From an uncultured Bacteroidota bacterium (GTDB taxonomy: Bacteria; Bacteroidota; Bacteroidia; Flavobacteriales; Flavobacteriaceae), in NCBI GenBank assembly GCA_902526075.1, contig CABZJM010000003.1, positions 27,277 through 91,276 of the forward strand: a stretch of DNA of 64,000 nucleotides, in the 5' to 3' direction. This document shows positions 8,529 through 17,973 of this stretch, piece by piece; position 1 is the first letter of the stretch; each line of letters opens with the position of its first letter. Under the pieces are notes generated by a model, which ran no database searches, was not told the DNA's origin, and saw only the letters and a list, made by a program, of their open reading frames with translations. The translations under genes and the position numbers were made by a program.

Positions 8529-11500
8529 CCCAAAATTTATTTGGTGACAAATAAAAGTTTTTTCACAAATTTTGAAGAGTCTTTAATTTTGCAAAGACTC
8601 TGGAATTTCATTGCCCAAAACCAAATAATTAGGATAAAAGGTCTATTGGGCTCTTCATTATCTTTTTATTGTTCTGCAATTATAAAAAAATCTTTAAAAC
8701 CATCTTTATTTGTTTTTAATAACAAAGAAGAGTCCTTATATTTTTTAAATGACATAGAAACTCTTAATCCTGAGAAGAAAATTTTTTACTTCCCTCAATT
8801 ATCAAAGGAATCATATTCTAATAAATACCCTAACAATTATAATCTGCTACAAAGAACTGAGGTAATTGAATATCTAAATTTTTCAAAAAATAAAAATTCA
8901 ATAATAGTAACTCATGTTAATGCAATTGCAGTCAATCAGATAAATAAGACGGAGATTAAAAAAAATTCGATTAATCTAAAATTGAATCAAAATATTTCTT
9001 TTGATAAACTAAATGAACAATTATTTGAGTTGGAATTTAGAAGGGAAGATTTTGTAGTTGAACCAGGAGAGTTTGCTGTCAGGGGAGGTATATTAGATAT
9101 TTTTCCTTATTCTAGTCAAACACCATTTAGAATCGAATTTTTTGGAGATGAAATCACAAGAATACGTTCATTTGACATTGAATCTCAAAGGTCGGATCAG
9201 GATCACTCCTCGGTCAAAATAATTTCTAATATTCAGGTCTCAAATAAATCAAAAAATATTCAAAATATATTTGAAATTCTTTTTAATGATACAACTATAT
9301 TTTTTCAATGTTTAAAATCATTTAATTCACAACTTGAAAGCATAGTAGACTCAGCAAAAGTAAATTATGAGAATTGCTCAAAGAGACATGAATTTGTAAG
9401 TCCAGAAAATTTATATGTCAACTTAGATTTGGTAAATCAAAAACTTCAAAATTTTAAAATCATTGAATTCAATTCGATTAGCTCAAAAGTTGATTTCAAA
9501 ATAAACATTCAGCCACAACCTTCATTCAATAAAAGCTTTAATCTCCTCTTTGCAAATATTACTAAAAAGAAAAAAGATGGTTATAAAGTAAATTTGTGTT
9601 GTACAAATAATCAACAAAAAAATAGATTGAGACAAATCTTTGAAGATTTAGATAATGATGGTATTGTTGAGCCTGTTGTTCTTCCGTTATCAGCTGGATT
9701 TATTGATTTAGATAATAAGATTATTTTTTATACTGATCATCAGATTTTTGAAAGATACCATAAGTTCAAGTTTAGAAAAAGATTTAATAATAAACTATCA
9801 ATTGCCTTAAAACAATTAAATAATCTTAGTAAAGGAGATTATGTTACACATATTGATCACGGCATCGGAAAATTTGGCGGCCTACAACAGATAGATATTG
9901 ACGGAAAAATTCAAGAGTCAATAAAAATTATTTATGGTGAAAGAGATGTTTTATTTCTAAGTGTTCATGCTATTCACAAGATTTCAAAATATAATGGTAA
10001 AGATGGAAAGGTTCCTAGATTATATAAACTAGGAAGTAAAGCATGGGCTTTGTTAAAACAAAAAACTAAGAAAAACGTAAAAAAAATAGCATATGATTTA
10101 ATCAAGGTTTACGCAGAAAGGAAACAAAAAAAAGGATTTAAATACGACAAAGACAGCTATTTACAAAATGAGCTTGAGGCCTCATTTATATATGAAGATA
10201 CAGAAGATCAGCTTAAGGTAACACAAGAAATTAAGAATGATATGGAAAGTGAACAACCAATGGACAGGTTAGTATGTGGAGATGTAGGATTTGGAAAAAC
10301 CGAATTAGCAATTAGAGCCGCATTTAAAGCTGTTGACAATAATAAACAAGTAGCAGTATTAGTCCCAACAACCATTTTAGCCTTCCAGCATTTTAAGACT
10401 TTTTCTTCTAGGCTCGAAGAACTTCCTGTTTCAGTTGATTACCTTAACAGATTCAAAACTAATAAAGAAAAATCAATAATAATTGAAAAGCTAAATGAGG
10501 GTAAGATTGATATTATTATCGGAACACATCAACTTGTTAATGACAAGATTAAGTACAAAGATTTAGGTTTATTGATTATTGATGAAGAACAAAAGTTTGG
10601 TGTTGCTGTTAAAGACAAGCTAAAATCAATTCGAAAAAATGTTGATGTATTAACCCTTTCAGCTACACCTATTCCAAGAACGCTTCAATTTAGCTTAATG
10701 GCTGCTAGAGATTTATCTTTAATTACGACCCCACCTCCAAATAGATATCCAATTGAGACATCTGTAATAAGATTTGATGCAAATATTATTTCTCAATCAA
10801 TAAGATATGAGATAGAAAGAGGTGGACAAGTTTTTTTTGTGAATAATAAAATTCAAAATATCGAAGAGATATCAAGTCTTCTTCAAAACTTAATACCAGA
10901 AGCTCGTATTTCTGTAGCGCATGGAAGGTTAAACGGAAAAACATTAGAATCATTAATGATAAAATTCATAAACCGAAAATTTGATGTGCTTGTTAGTACC
11001 ACTATTATTGAAAGTGGTCTAGATGTACCAAATGCGAATACCATTTTTATAAATAATGCAAATAATTTTGGATTAAGTGATTTACATCAGATGAGAGGAC
11101 GAGTTGGTAGAAGTAATAAAAAGGCCTTTTGCTATTTAATAACTCCAGATTTTTTCAAGATGACAGACGAGGCAAAAAAAAGAATTACTGCACTTGATTA
11201 TTATTCCGAACTAGGTAGTGGTTTCAACATCGCAATGAAGGACTTAGAAATACGTGGTGCAGGTGATTTGTTGGGTGGTGAACAAAGTGGATTTATCAAT
11301 GAAATGGGTTTTGAAACATATCAAAAAATACTTGACGAGGCAATAAACGAATTAAAAGAAGATAGTTTTAAAAATCTTGATTTAGAAAAAAATAAATTCT
11401 CCAAAAAAGTAAATGTGGTTTTTGAAACAGATCTTGAATTAATGTTTCCAAACAACTATATAAATTCAAGTAATGAGAGACTAAAACTATATACCCAATT

Positions 11501-11864
11501 GAATAAGATTTGTGAATTGGACGAACTAAACTCATTCAAATTAGAATTAATTGACAGATTTGGAACATTACCAAATGTTGTAGTTGAATTACTTAATAGT
11601 CTAAAGTTAAGATGGCTTGCTGGTGCATTAGGATTTGATAAAATTGTGTTGAAAAAAAATATCCTAATTTCCTACATGAAAAATTTCGATTCAAATGAAC
11701 AAAAGAAAAAGCTTGATAAATTATTTGACTATTCTAACTTAAACCCACATTCAATTTCTTTTTCTCAAAAAAAATTAGCGGACGGTGATAGATTTACAGT
11801 CAAAATTATAAATATTGATTCAATATCAAAGGCAATTAAAGTATTCGAAGATATTAATACTTAA
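8526..11864 (+). CDS. mfd: transcription-repair coupling factor
   Basis: Mfd removes RNA polymerase stalled at lesions and recruits UvrA. The 1112 residues match the family. Seen in order are the N-terminal UvrB-like module (EFRREDFVVEPGEFAVRGG near 170), the RNA-polymerase-interaction domain (GDYVTHIDHGIGKFGG near 437), helicase Walker A CGDVGFGKTE (near 585), IIDEEQKFGV (near 685), the DLHQMRGRVGRS motif (near 855) and the C-terminal TRCF domain. The start is TTG 8526, the first start after an in-frame TGA. It overlaps the convergent LD-carboxypeptidase by four bases (TTAA). Confidence 0.96.
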   Translation: MPKIYLVTNKSFFTNFEESLILQRLWNFIAQNQIIRIKGLLGSSLSFYCSAIIKKSLKPSLFVFNNKEESLYFLNDIETLNPEKKIFYFPQLSKESYSNKYPNNYNLLQRTEVIEYLNFSKNKNSIIVTHVNAIAVNQINKTEIKKNSINLKLNQNISFDKLNEQLFELEFRREDFVVEPGEFAVRGGILDIFPYSSQTPFRIEFFGDEITRIRSFDIESQRSDQDHSSVKIISNIQVSNKSKNIQNIFEILFNDTTIFFQCLKSFNSQLESIVDSAKVNYENCSKRHEFVSPENLYVNLDLVNQKLQNFKIIEFNSISSKVDFKINIQPQPSFNKSFNLLFANITKKKKDGYKVNLCCTNNQQKNRLRQIFEDLDNDGIVEPVVLPLSAGFIDLDNKIIFYTDHQIFERYHKFKFRKRFNNKLSIALKQLNNLSKGDYVTHIDHGIGKFGGLQQIDIDGKIQESIKIIYGERDVLFLSVHAIHKISKYNGKDGKVPRLYKLGSKAWALLKQKTKKNVKKIAYDLIKVYAERKQKKGFKYDKDSYLQNELEASFIYEDTEDQLKVTQEIKNDMESEQPMDRLVCGDVGFGKTELAIRAAFKAVDNNKQVAVLVPTTILAFQHFKTFSSRLEELPVSVDYLNRFKTNKEKSIIIEKLNEGKIDIIIGTHQLVNDKIKYKDLGLLIIDEEQKFGVAVKDKLKSIRKNVDVLTLSATPIPRTLQFSLMAARDLSLITTPPPNRYPIETSVIRFDANIISQSIRYEIERGGQVFFVNNKIQNIEEISSLLQNLIPEARISVAHGRLNGKTLESLMIKFINRKFDVLVSTTIIESGLDVPNANTIFINNANNFGLSDLHQMRGRVGRSNKKAFCYLITPDFFKMTDEAKKRITALDYYSELGSGFNIAMKDLEIRGAGDLLGGEQSGFINEMGFETYQKILDEAINELKEDSFKNLDLEKNKFSKKVNVVFETDLELMFPNNYINSSNERLKLYTQLNKICELDELNSFKLELIDRFGTLPNVVVELLNSLKLRWLAGALGFDKIVLKKNILISYMKNFDSNEQKKKLDKLFDYSNLNPHSISFSQKKLADGDRFTVKIINIDSISKAIKVFEDINT

Positions 11865-12862
11865 TCGGAAAAAATGATACTACTACCTTCCTTTTTAACA
11901 CTAAACTCTATCTCTCTACCAAAAATCATCGGAAAATTTTCTTCTCCATGACCAGCTGGAAAATCAAATGCAACAGGGATATTATAGATACTTACAATAT
12001 CTAAAATCAATTCATTTAAGTTTCTTCCAAACTGAGTTGTATTTTTTCTTAAATCTGTAAAATCACCTACAATTACACCCTTTAAATTATCAAAATATCC
12101 AGCTCTTTTTAGCGAATAAAGCATCCTGTCGATATGATATAAATATTCTCCTAGGTCTTCAATAAATAAAATTTTTCCATCAGTATTTATTGATGATTTT
12201 GATCCAAGAAGGCAATGCAGGAGTGTTAAGTTGCCACCTACTAATTGTCCTTTTGTATCTCCTTCAATATTATATGAGTTTCCTTTTATCTGGTACGATA
12301 GTTTTTCTCCAAATAGAGTTTTTTTTAGCAATGATACTGACTTATCATTATAAATGTCTAATTCGTTTAGGCTTTTACACATAATTGCGTGAATTGATTC
12401 ACTATTCTCAATGTGTAAATCACTATGAATTGCAGTAATATCAGAATATCCAACTATCCATTTCGGATTTTTCCTAAATTTTTCAAAGTTCAAATTGTCT
12501 ATAACTCTAATTGCTCCATAACCTCCTCTTGCACACCAAATTGCTTTAACGGATTCGTCATCAAGTGCCATTTGAAAATCTAAAGTTCTTTGCTCATCAG
12601 TACCGGAAAAGTGCCCTGAATCATTAAATACATTCTTACCTATAATAACATTTAACCCCCAGTTTCTTAATAACTCTTTGGCCTTTTTAATGTAATTGTC
12701 ATAATTCTTTAACACCCCTGAAGGAGCTACAATAGCTACTGTGTCTCCTTTCGTTAAATATTCAGGTTTTATCAACTTATTATTTATGCTCGTTTGTGAT
12801 GATAATTTAAAGGTAAAACTCAAAGATAGTATTAAGAAAACCAGACCGAATTTTAACTTCAT
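11861..12862 (-). CDS. secreted LD-carboxypeptidase (peptidase S66)
   Basis: It cleaves the bond between the L- and D-residues of murein tetrapeptides (wall recycling). The 333 residues start with a signal peptide ending near SSQ (residues 21-23), so it acts in the periplasm, unlike cytoplasmic E. coli LdcA. The S66 Ser-Glu-His triad is visible: Ser140 in GYSD, Glu235 in FIEDLGEY and His305 in PAGHGEENFP. It is monocistronic by position, between mfd (convergent) and metG (divergent). Confidence 0.88.
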   Translation of the reverse strand: MKLKFGLVFLILSLSFTFKLSSQTSINNKLIKPEYLTKGDTVAIVAPSGVLKNYDNYIKKAKELLRNWGLNVIIGKNVFNDSGHFSGTDEQRTLDFQMALDDESVKAIWCARGGYGAIRVIDNLNFEKFRKNPKWIVGYSDITAIHSDLHIENSESIHAIMCKSLNELDIYNDKSVSLLKKTLFGEKLSYQIKGNSYNIEGDTKGQLVGGNLTLLHCLLGSKSSINTDGKILFIEDLGEYLYHIDRMLYSLKRAGYFDNLKGVIVGDFTDLRKNTTQFGRNLNELILDIVSIYNIPVAFDFPAGHGEENFPMIFGREIEFSVKKEGSSIIFSD

Positions 12863-12950
12863 AATACCACTTTTAAAATTAATAAGAAGTTATGTTTTAC
12901 TTCATATTTATAATCATAAATGATTACTTTTACTAATATAAAAAATATTA

Positions 12951-14642
12951 TTGAGTAAAACTTATACTATTACTGCTGCACTTCCTTACACCAATGGCCC
13001 AATTCATATCGGTCATTTAGCTGGTGTTTATATTCCTTCCGATATTTATGCAAGATTTTTAAGAATTACTGGAAAAGATGTTATTTACATTTGTGGTAGT
13101 GATGAGCATGGTGTTCCCATAACTATCAAGGCAAAAAAAGAAAATAAATCACCCCAAGAAATTGTTGACAGATATCACCAAAATATAAAGCAATCTTTTT
13201 CAGAATTTGGAATTTCATTTGATAATTACTCAAGAACTTCATCAAAAATACACCACCAAACAGCATCTGATTTTTTTTTAAAATTATTTGAAAATGGTTC
13301 TTTTGAAGAGATTACATCAGAGCAATTTTATGATGAAGATGAAGGGCAATTTTTGCCTGACAGATTTATTATTGGCACATGTCCAAAATGTGGTTTTGAA
13401 GAATCTTATGGGGATCAATGTGAAAACTGTGGAACTAGCCATAACCCAAGAGATTTAATTAACCCTATTTCTTCGATTTCAGGAAATAAACCCTCCCTAA
13501 AATCAACAAAACATTGGTTTTTAAAACTTGGTGAGTATGAGGGATTTTTAAAGCAGTGGATTTTAAAAGATAACAAAGATTATTGGAAATCAAATGTATA
13601 TGGTCAATGTAAATCATGGCTTGATGATGGCTTAAAACCGAGAGCAGTCACTAGAGATTTGGATTGGGGTGTCCCAGTTCCTGTAAAAGGAGCAGATGCA
13701 AAAGTATTGTATGTATGGTTCGATGCTCCAATTGGTTATATTTCGTCAACAAAAGAATGGGCACGTGAAAATAAAAAGGACTGGAAAAAATACTGGAAAG
13801 ACGATAAAACACAGTTAATTCATTTTATTGGAAAAGATAATATAGTATTTCATTGCATAATATTTCCGTCTATGTTAAAAGCGCATGGTGATTTTATTAT
13901 CCCAAAAAATGTCCCAGCAAATGAGTTTTTGAATTTAGAAGGCTCTAAAATTTCAACCTCAAAAAATTGGGCGGTATGGCTGCCCGAATATCTTGAAGAT
14001 TTTCCTGAAAAACAGGATGTTTTGAGATATGTTTTGACAATAAATGCACCTGAAAATAAAGATAATGACTTTACTTGGAAAGATTTTCAAAATAGAAATA
14101 ATGGAGAGTTAGTTTCAATTTTAGGAAACTTTATTAACCGTGTGGTTGTATTGACAAAAAAATATTATCAATCTATAATTCCAAGCAGAAATAAATTATT
14201 TGATTCAGATAAATTAGTATTAAAATTAGTTAATCAATCCATAATTAAAATTGAGTCATATTTAAATAATTTTAAATTTAGAGATGCTTGTTCTGAATTT
14301 ATGAATATTGCTAGAATCGGTAACAAATATTTAGCTGATGAGGAGCCCTGGAAAATAATTAAAGAAGATCCTGAAAGGGTTAAGACAATAATATTTATGT
14401 CACTACATATTTCATCTATCCTAGCTATTATTTCAGAACCATTTTTACCTTTTACTTCAAAAAAAATCAAAAGTATACTACAATCTGGTAATCACGAAAT
14501 GAAATGGTCTTGGGATAATTTAAAAAATAATGATTTTTTGATTTCTGAAAAGCTTAAAATTAACGAACCTGAGTTACTATTTAGTAGAATTGAAGATTTA
14601 GAGATTCAAAAACAAATTGATAAGTTAAATAAAAATAATTAA
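12951..14642 (+). CDS. metG: methionyl-tRNA synthetase, lacking the C-terminal tRNA-binding domain
   Basis: It charges tRNA-Met. Class I signatures are HIGH (19-22) and KISTS near residue 331 (a KMSKS variant). A zinc knuckle, CPKCG...CENCG, sits near residues 143-160. At 563 residues it stops after the anticodon-binding domain. Many Flavobacteriia enzymes are about 690 residues with a C-terminal EMAP-like tRNA-binding domain, and no trace of one follows because the next gene overlaps the stop by four bases. The start is TTG 12951, which directly precedes [15 protein letters not shown]. Confidence 0.95.
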   Translation: MSKTYTITAALPYTNGPIHIGHLAGVYIPSDIYARFLRITGKDVIYICGSDEHGVPITIKAKKENKSPQEIVDRYHQNIKQSFSEFGISFDNYSRTSSKIHHQTASDFFLKLFENGSFEEITSEQFYDEDEGQFLPDRFIIGTCPKCGFEESYGDQCENCGTSHNPRDLINPISSISGNKPSLKSTKHWFLKLGEYEGFLKQWILKDNKDYWKSNVYGQCKSWLDDGLKPRAVTRDLDWGVPVPVKGADAKVLYVWFDAPIGYISSTKEWARENKKDWKKYWKDDKTQLIHFIGKDNIVFHCIIFPSMLKAHGDFIIPKNVPANEFLNLEGSKISTSKNWAVWLPEYLEDFPEKQDVLRYVLTINAPENKDNDFTWKDFQNRNNGELVSILGNFINRVVVLTKKYYQSIIPSRNKLFDSDKLVLKLVNQSIIKIESYLNNFKFRDACSEFMNIARIGNKYLADEEPWKIIKEDPERVKTIIFMSLHISSILAIISEPFLPFTSKKIKSILQSGNHEMKWSWDNLKNNDFLISEKLKINEPELLFSRIEDLEIQKQIDKLNKNN

Positions 14643-15811
14643 GACTTTGTTTCTTCATATTTTGTCTCTTCTAAAATAACCTTGGCAATAATTTCTCTCA
14701 TTATCTCAGAGGTCCCAGCACCAATTGTGCCAACCCTACAATCCCTATACATTCTAGCTAATGGATATTCTTCGCTAAATCCATTTCCACCAAAAAACTG
14801 AAGACATTCTGTAGCAACTTTTTCATGTAATTCCGTTACTAGTAACTTTGCCATCGAACAAAGTTTAACATCATAAATCTTTTTATTGTATAAATCACAA
14901 CAGTAATATCCAAATACTTTCACCGATTCAATTTGAGAAGATAAAGTAGCTATTTGGTGCCTCAATACTTGAAATTTATCAATGGTTTGACCAAATGATT
15001 TCCTTTCTTTCATATACTTAATAGATTCAGAAATTGCTAACTCCATTGCTCCGATGCAGCTTGGGACAAAAATTAATCTCTCTAGTTGAAGACCATTCAT
15101 TAAGTAGTAAAAACCCTTTCCTTCTTCGCCGATTAAATTCTCCTTTGGAACTTTAACATTATCAAAGCTAATTTCAGCAGTGTCAGATGCATGCCAGCCA
15201 AGTTTATCAATTTTAGTCCTATTTATACCATCAGAATTGAGGTCTACCACTATAAGACTTATACCTTTAGTACCAGCACTTGGATTGGTTTTACAAACAG
15301 TTATAACAAAGTCCCCGTAAACTCCATTAGTTATGTATGTTTTTGAACCATTTAACAAAAAATGATCTCCTTTATCTTCTGCCCTTGTTTTAATATTTTT
15401 TACGTCTGATCCTGCATCGGGCTCGGTAATTCCAATACAGCCAATTAAATCTCCAGAAATAATTCCAGGCAGATACTTTTCTTTTAAAAATTCACTTCCA
15501 TATTTTAAAATATAAGGAGAGGACATTGACTGTACTACTTGCTGTGTAATAACAAAACCTCCGGAGTTCATTTTTGACATTTCTTCAAATAAGATTACTT
15601 CAAAAAAGAAGTCGAGATCGAAGCCCCCATACTTTTCGGGGTAAGTTAATCCCAAGAAACCTTGATCACCCATTTTTTTCCAAATGTCCTTTGGAATTTT
15701 TTGGTCGGATTCCCATTTATCAATATTATCCTTAACTTCTTTGTTTAGAAAATCCCTTAGGCTTTCTCTGAACATCTCATGTTCTTTAGTAAAATAATTC
15801 ATAATAGTCAT
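14639..15811 (-). CDS. acyl-CoA dehydrogenase (isovaleryl-CoA / LCAD-like)
   Basis: This FAD enzyme introduces an alpha-beta double bond into an acyl-CoA. The 390 residues include [10 protein letters not shown] (127-136) and a C-terminal [11 protein letters not shown]. The usual catalytic Glu before GTSEI is Ala365 here (GAGTSEI), while Glu244 in LQLERL sits where isovaleryl-CoA and long-chain dehydrogenases keep theirs. With a carboxyltransferase and crotonase nearby, isovaleryl-CoA (leucine degradation) is the likely substrate. ATG 15811 overlaps the upstream secreted-protein gene by four bases; an alternative Met is three codons in. Confidence 0.85.
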   Translation of the reverse strand: MTIMNYFTKEHEMFRESLRDFLNKEVKDNIDKWESDQKIPKDIWKKMGDQGFLGLTYPEKYGGFDLDFFFEVILFEEMSKMNSGGFVITQQVVQSMSSPYILKYGSEFLKEKYLPGIISGDLIGCIGITEPDAGSDVKNIKTRAEDKGDHFLLNGSKTYITNGVYGDFVITVCKTNPSAGTKGISLIVVDLNSDGINRTKIDKLGWHASDTAEISFDNVKVPKENLIGEEGKGFYYLMNGLQLERLIFVPSCIGAMELAISESIKYMKERKSFGQTIDKFQVLRHQIATLSSQIESVKVFGYYCCDLYNKKIYDVKLCSMAKLLVTELHEKVATECLQFFGGNGFSEEYPLARMYRDCRVGTIGAGTSEIMREIIAKVILEETKYEETKS

Positions 15812-16125
15812 TTTTTACAACCTCTTTTTAGTAGAGTGATTTCACCCAAATTATTATTGTCACTAATTGCTATTTTAAGCTCTTTATATTTTGGATAACA
15901 AATAAAAATCTCTTTGGTAGTATCAGAAATATCTAATTCAAAATATCCATCAAAATCTGTCAATTTTGGTTTTTGATTTAATTGACTTTTACTAATTATT
16001 ATTTCAGCACCTGGTATTGGAAGATTTGTTTTACAATCTATTACCGTTCCGCTTACTACTCTGTTTGGAAATACACACGTAGAGATTAAAGAAATAAAAA
16101 TTAAAATATTTAAATTTTTAATCAT
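15808..16125 (-). CDS. small secreted protein with one carboxypeptidase-regulatory-like domain
   Basis: The 105 residues comprise a signal peptide (about 1-20) and a single beta-sandwich of the CarboxypepD_reg-like type, with SGTVIDCKTNLPIPGAEI then TDFDGYFELDI. This fold normally forms the N-terminus of TonB-dependent receptors or other surface proteins; here it stands alone. The C-terminus (KRGCKK) has an odd Cys. The gene is tightly placed between the acyl-CoA ligase (8-base gap) and the acyl-CoA dehydrogenase (4-base overlap). Function unknown. Confidence 0.75.
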   Translation of the reverse strand: MIKNLNILIFISLISTCVFPNRVVSGTVIDCKTNLPIPGAEIIISKSQLNQKPKLTDFDGYFELDISDTTKEIFICYPKYKELKIAISDNNNLGEITLLKRGCKK

Positions 16126-16133
16126 TCTTTATT

Positions 16134-17810
16134 TTATTCCCAAATTATTTTTTTGTCAGAATGATGCCATTCGTCATATTTACTCATATACATTTTATCA
16201 ACATTACCTCTTTTTATCTTCATTGTTGGGGTCAAAATTTCATTTTGAGGAGTCCATTCATCTTTGCATATCACAATGGTTGAAACTCTGAGATAATTGA
16301 ATACCTTTGAATTTACCGATGATAATTTATTTTCTAACTTTTCGATAAGTTCATTTTTTGTAATTTTTTTACCTACATCTGAAATATTTACGAGCATAAT
16401 CGGTTGAGGAATTCCCAAGCCAACAACACACATTTGTCCAAAATATTCAATTTGACCAAAAAGTGCTTCAATTTTTGCTGGATCGATAAATTCTCCTTTA
16501 CTTGTTTTAAATGTATCCTTGACTCTTCCAGTTATATATAAATGTCCATCAGCGTCTATTTTTCCTTTATCTCCTGTGTGAAGCCAGCCGTTTTTTAAAG
16601 TATTGTTTGTGGTTTCGGTGTCATTATAATAACCTAACATTACGTATGGCCCTCTCATCAATACTTCTTCAGATCCTTCATCAATCCTAATCTCAACATT
16701 TGGCTGAACTTTTCCAACCGATCCTGGTTTATCAAAATTTTCACCAGGTAATTGAGTTGCAATTGCACAATTTTCGGTCATACCATAACCAATTGTGATA
16801 TTAACTCCAATTTTCCTAAACCAATTTCTTTGAGCAATTTGCATAGCTGCAGCACCTGATACTACAACTTTTGCATTTGACAACCCGAGACTTTTTTGAA
16901 TTTTCTTTTTTATTAAAGATGATAACAAGGGTATAGATAATAATAAGTCAAGTTTTTTCTGACTAAATTTTGATAATATCCCTAACTGAAACTTTGTATA
17001 TATCCTTGGAACACCAAAAAATACGGAGGGTTGAACATCAGATAAATTTTTAATGAATGTTTCAATCGATTCGGTAAAAGAAATCATACCACCATTTTTG
17101 AAACTTGTGAACTCTATTGCAATTCTTTCTGCAATATGATTCATTGGTAAATATGAAAAAAACGAATTATTTCCTTCAAAATCAACACCCAAAGGATTAA
17201 ATTCCTCAGTATACAGCATGTCAGTATTTTGATTAATATGAAAATTCAAAACTACCCCTTTGGGATCACCGGTTGTGCCAGAGGTAAATATTATTGTCCA
17301 AATATCATCAATGTTTGGATGATAATTTTCTTTTTGAGCTTCAAATTGATTTATAAAATCATTCCATTGATATCCTCTGTCTATTTTAGAATTACCTTTA
17401 TAATGTGGAAATGCAATAACAGGTATTTCATTGTTAATACCATTTTTAATTTCATCCCAATTTTCAATTTTTCCTATAAACAAAGCTTTTACATCACCAA
17501 ATTTTAACAAGTTTTTAATTTCATATGATTTTAAGTTTGGGAAAAATGGAACTGACACATATCCAGACATAATAATAGCCAAGTCAGCAATAATCCACTC
17601 ACGACAATTTTTTGACATTAACCCTATATGACTGCCTTTAGGTAGTCCTAAACTTTTTAAACCTGTTGCTAATTTTCTAGCCATTAAACCAACCTGCCCC
17701 CATGTATATACTTCCCATTCATCTCCGAATGGTTGTCTTAGGAAAGGTTTATCCTTGTGCTTTTCTTCCCAATCATAAAATCTAAAATGATATTTATTGC
17801 TATTTGACAT
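16134..17810 (-). CDS. AMP-dependent acyl-CoA synthetase/ligase
   Basis: It activates a carboxylic acid, probably a fatty acid, to its CoA thioester through an acyl-AMP. The 558 residues carry the P-loop FTSGTTGDPKG (175-185), the GYGMTE motif (near 337), GWLHTGDKG and the hinge region ITGRVKDTFKTSKGEFIDP. The layout resembles long-chain FadD/FACS proteins, but chain length cannot be told from sequence. It is the first gene of a minus-strand operon with the small secreted protein and acyl-CoA dehydrogenase, divergent from the carboxyltransferase at 17974. Confidence 0.88.
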   Translation of the reverse strand: MSNSNKYHFRFYDWEEKHKDKPFLRQPFGDEWEVYTWGQVGLMARKLATGLKSLGLPKGSHIGLMSKNCREWIIADLAIIMSGYVSVPFFPNLKSYEIKNLLKFGDVKALFIGKIENWDEIKNGINNEIPVIAFPHYKGNSKIDRGYQWNDFINQFEAQKENYHPNIDDIWTIIFTSGTTGDPKGVVLNFHINQNTDMLYTEEFNPLGVDFEGNNSFFSYLPMNHIAERIAIEFTSFKNGGMISFTESIETFIKNLSDVQPSVFFGVPRIYTKFQLGILSKFSQKKLDLLLSIPLLSSLIKKKIQKSLGLSNAKVVVSGAAAMQIAQRNWFRKIGVNITIGYGMTENCAIATQLPGENFDKPGSVGKVQPNVEIRIDEGSEEVLMRGPYVMLGYYNDTETTNNTLKNGWLHTGDKGKIDADGHLYITGRVKDTFKTSKGEFIDPAKIEALFGQIEYFGQMCVVGLGIPQPIMLVNISDVGKKITKNELIEKLENKLSSVNSKVFNYLRVSTIVICKDEWTPQNEILTPTMKIKRGNVDKMYMSKYDEWHHSDKKIIWE

Positions 17811-17973
17811 TTTTTAGTTTGTTTTGAATCAACAAATTACAAAATTGTCTTAGTTTATTACGAATTATTCACTCATAATTTGGCAAAAAATATTTTGATA
17901 ATTTAAGCCTCTTTTTTAAAATTTTTGATAAAATAATTAATAACACTTAAAATTAAAATTGTTAAATTGATAG

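Noticed and set aside
14639..14642. A frameshifted C-terminal end of metG
   Set aside because: The next gene overlaps the stop, and no EMAP-like residues appear in any frame.
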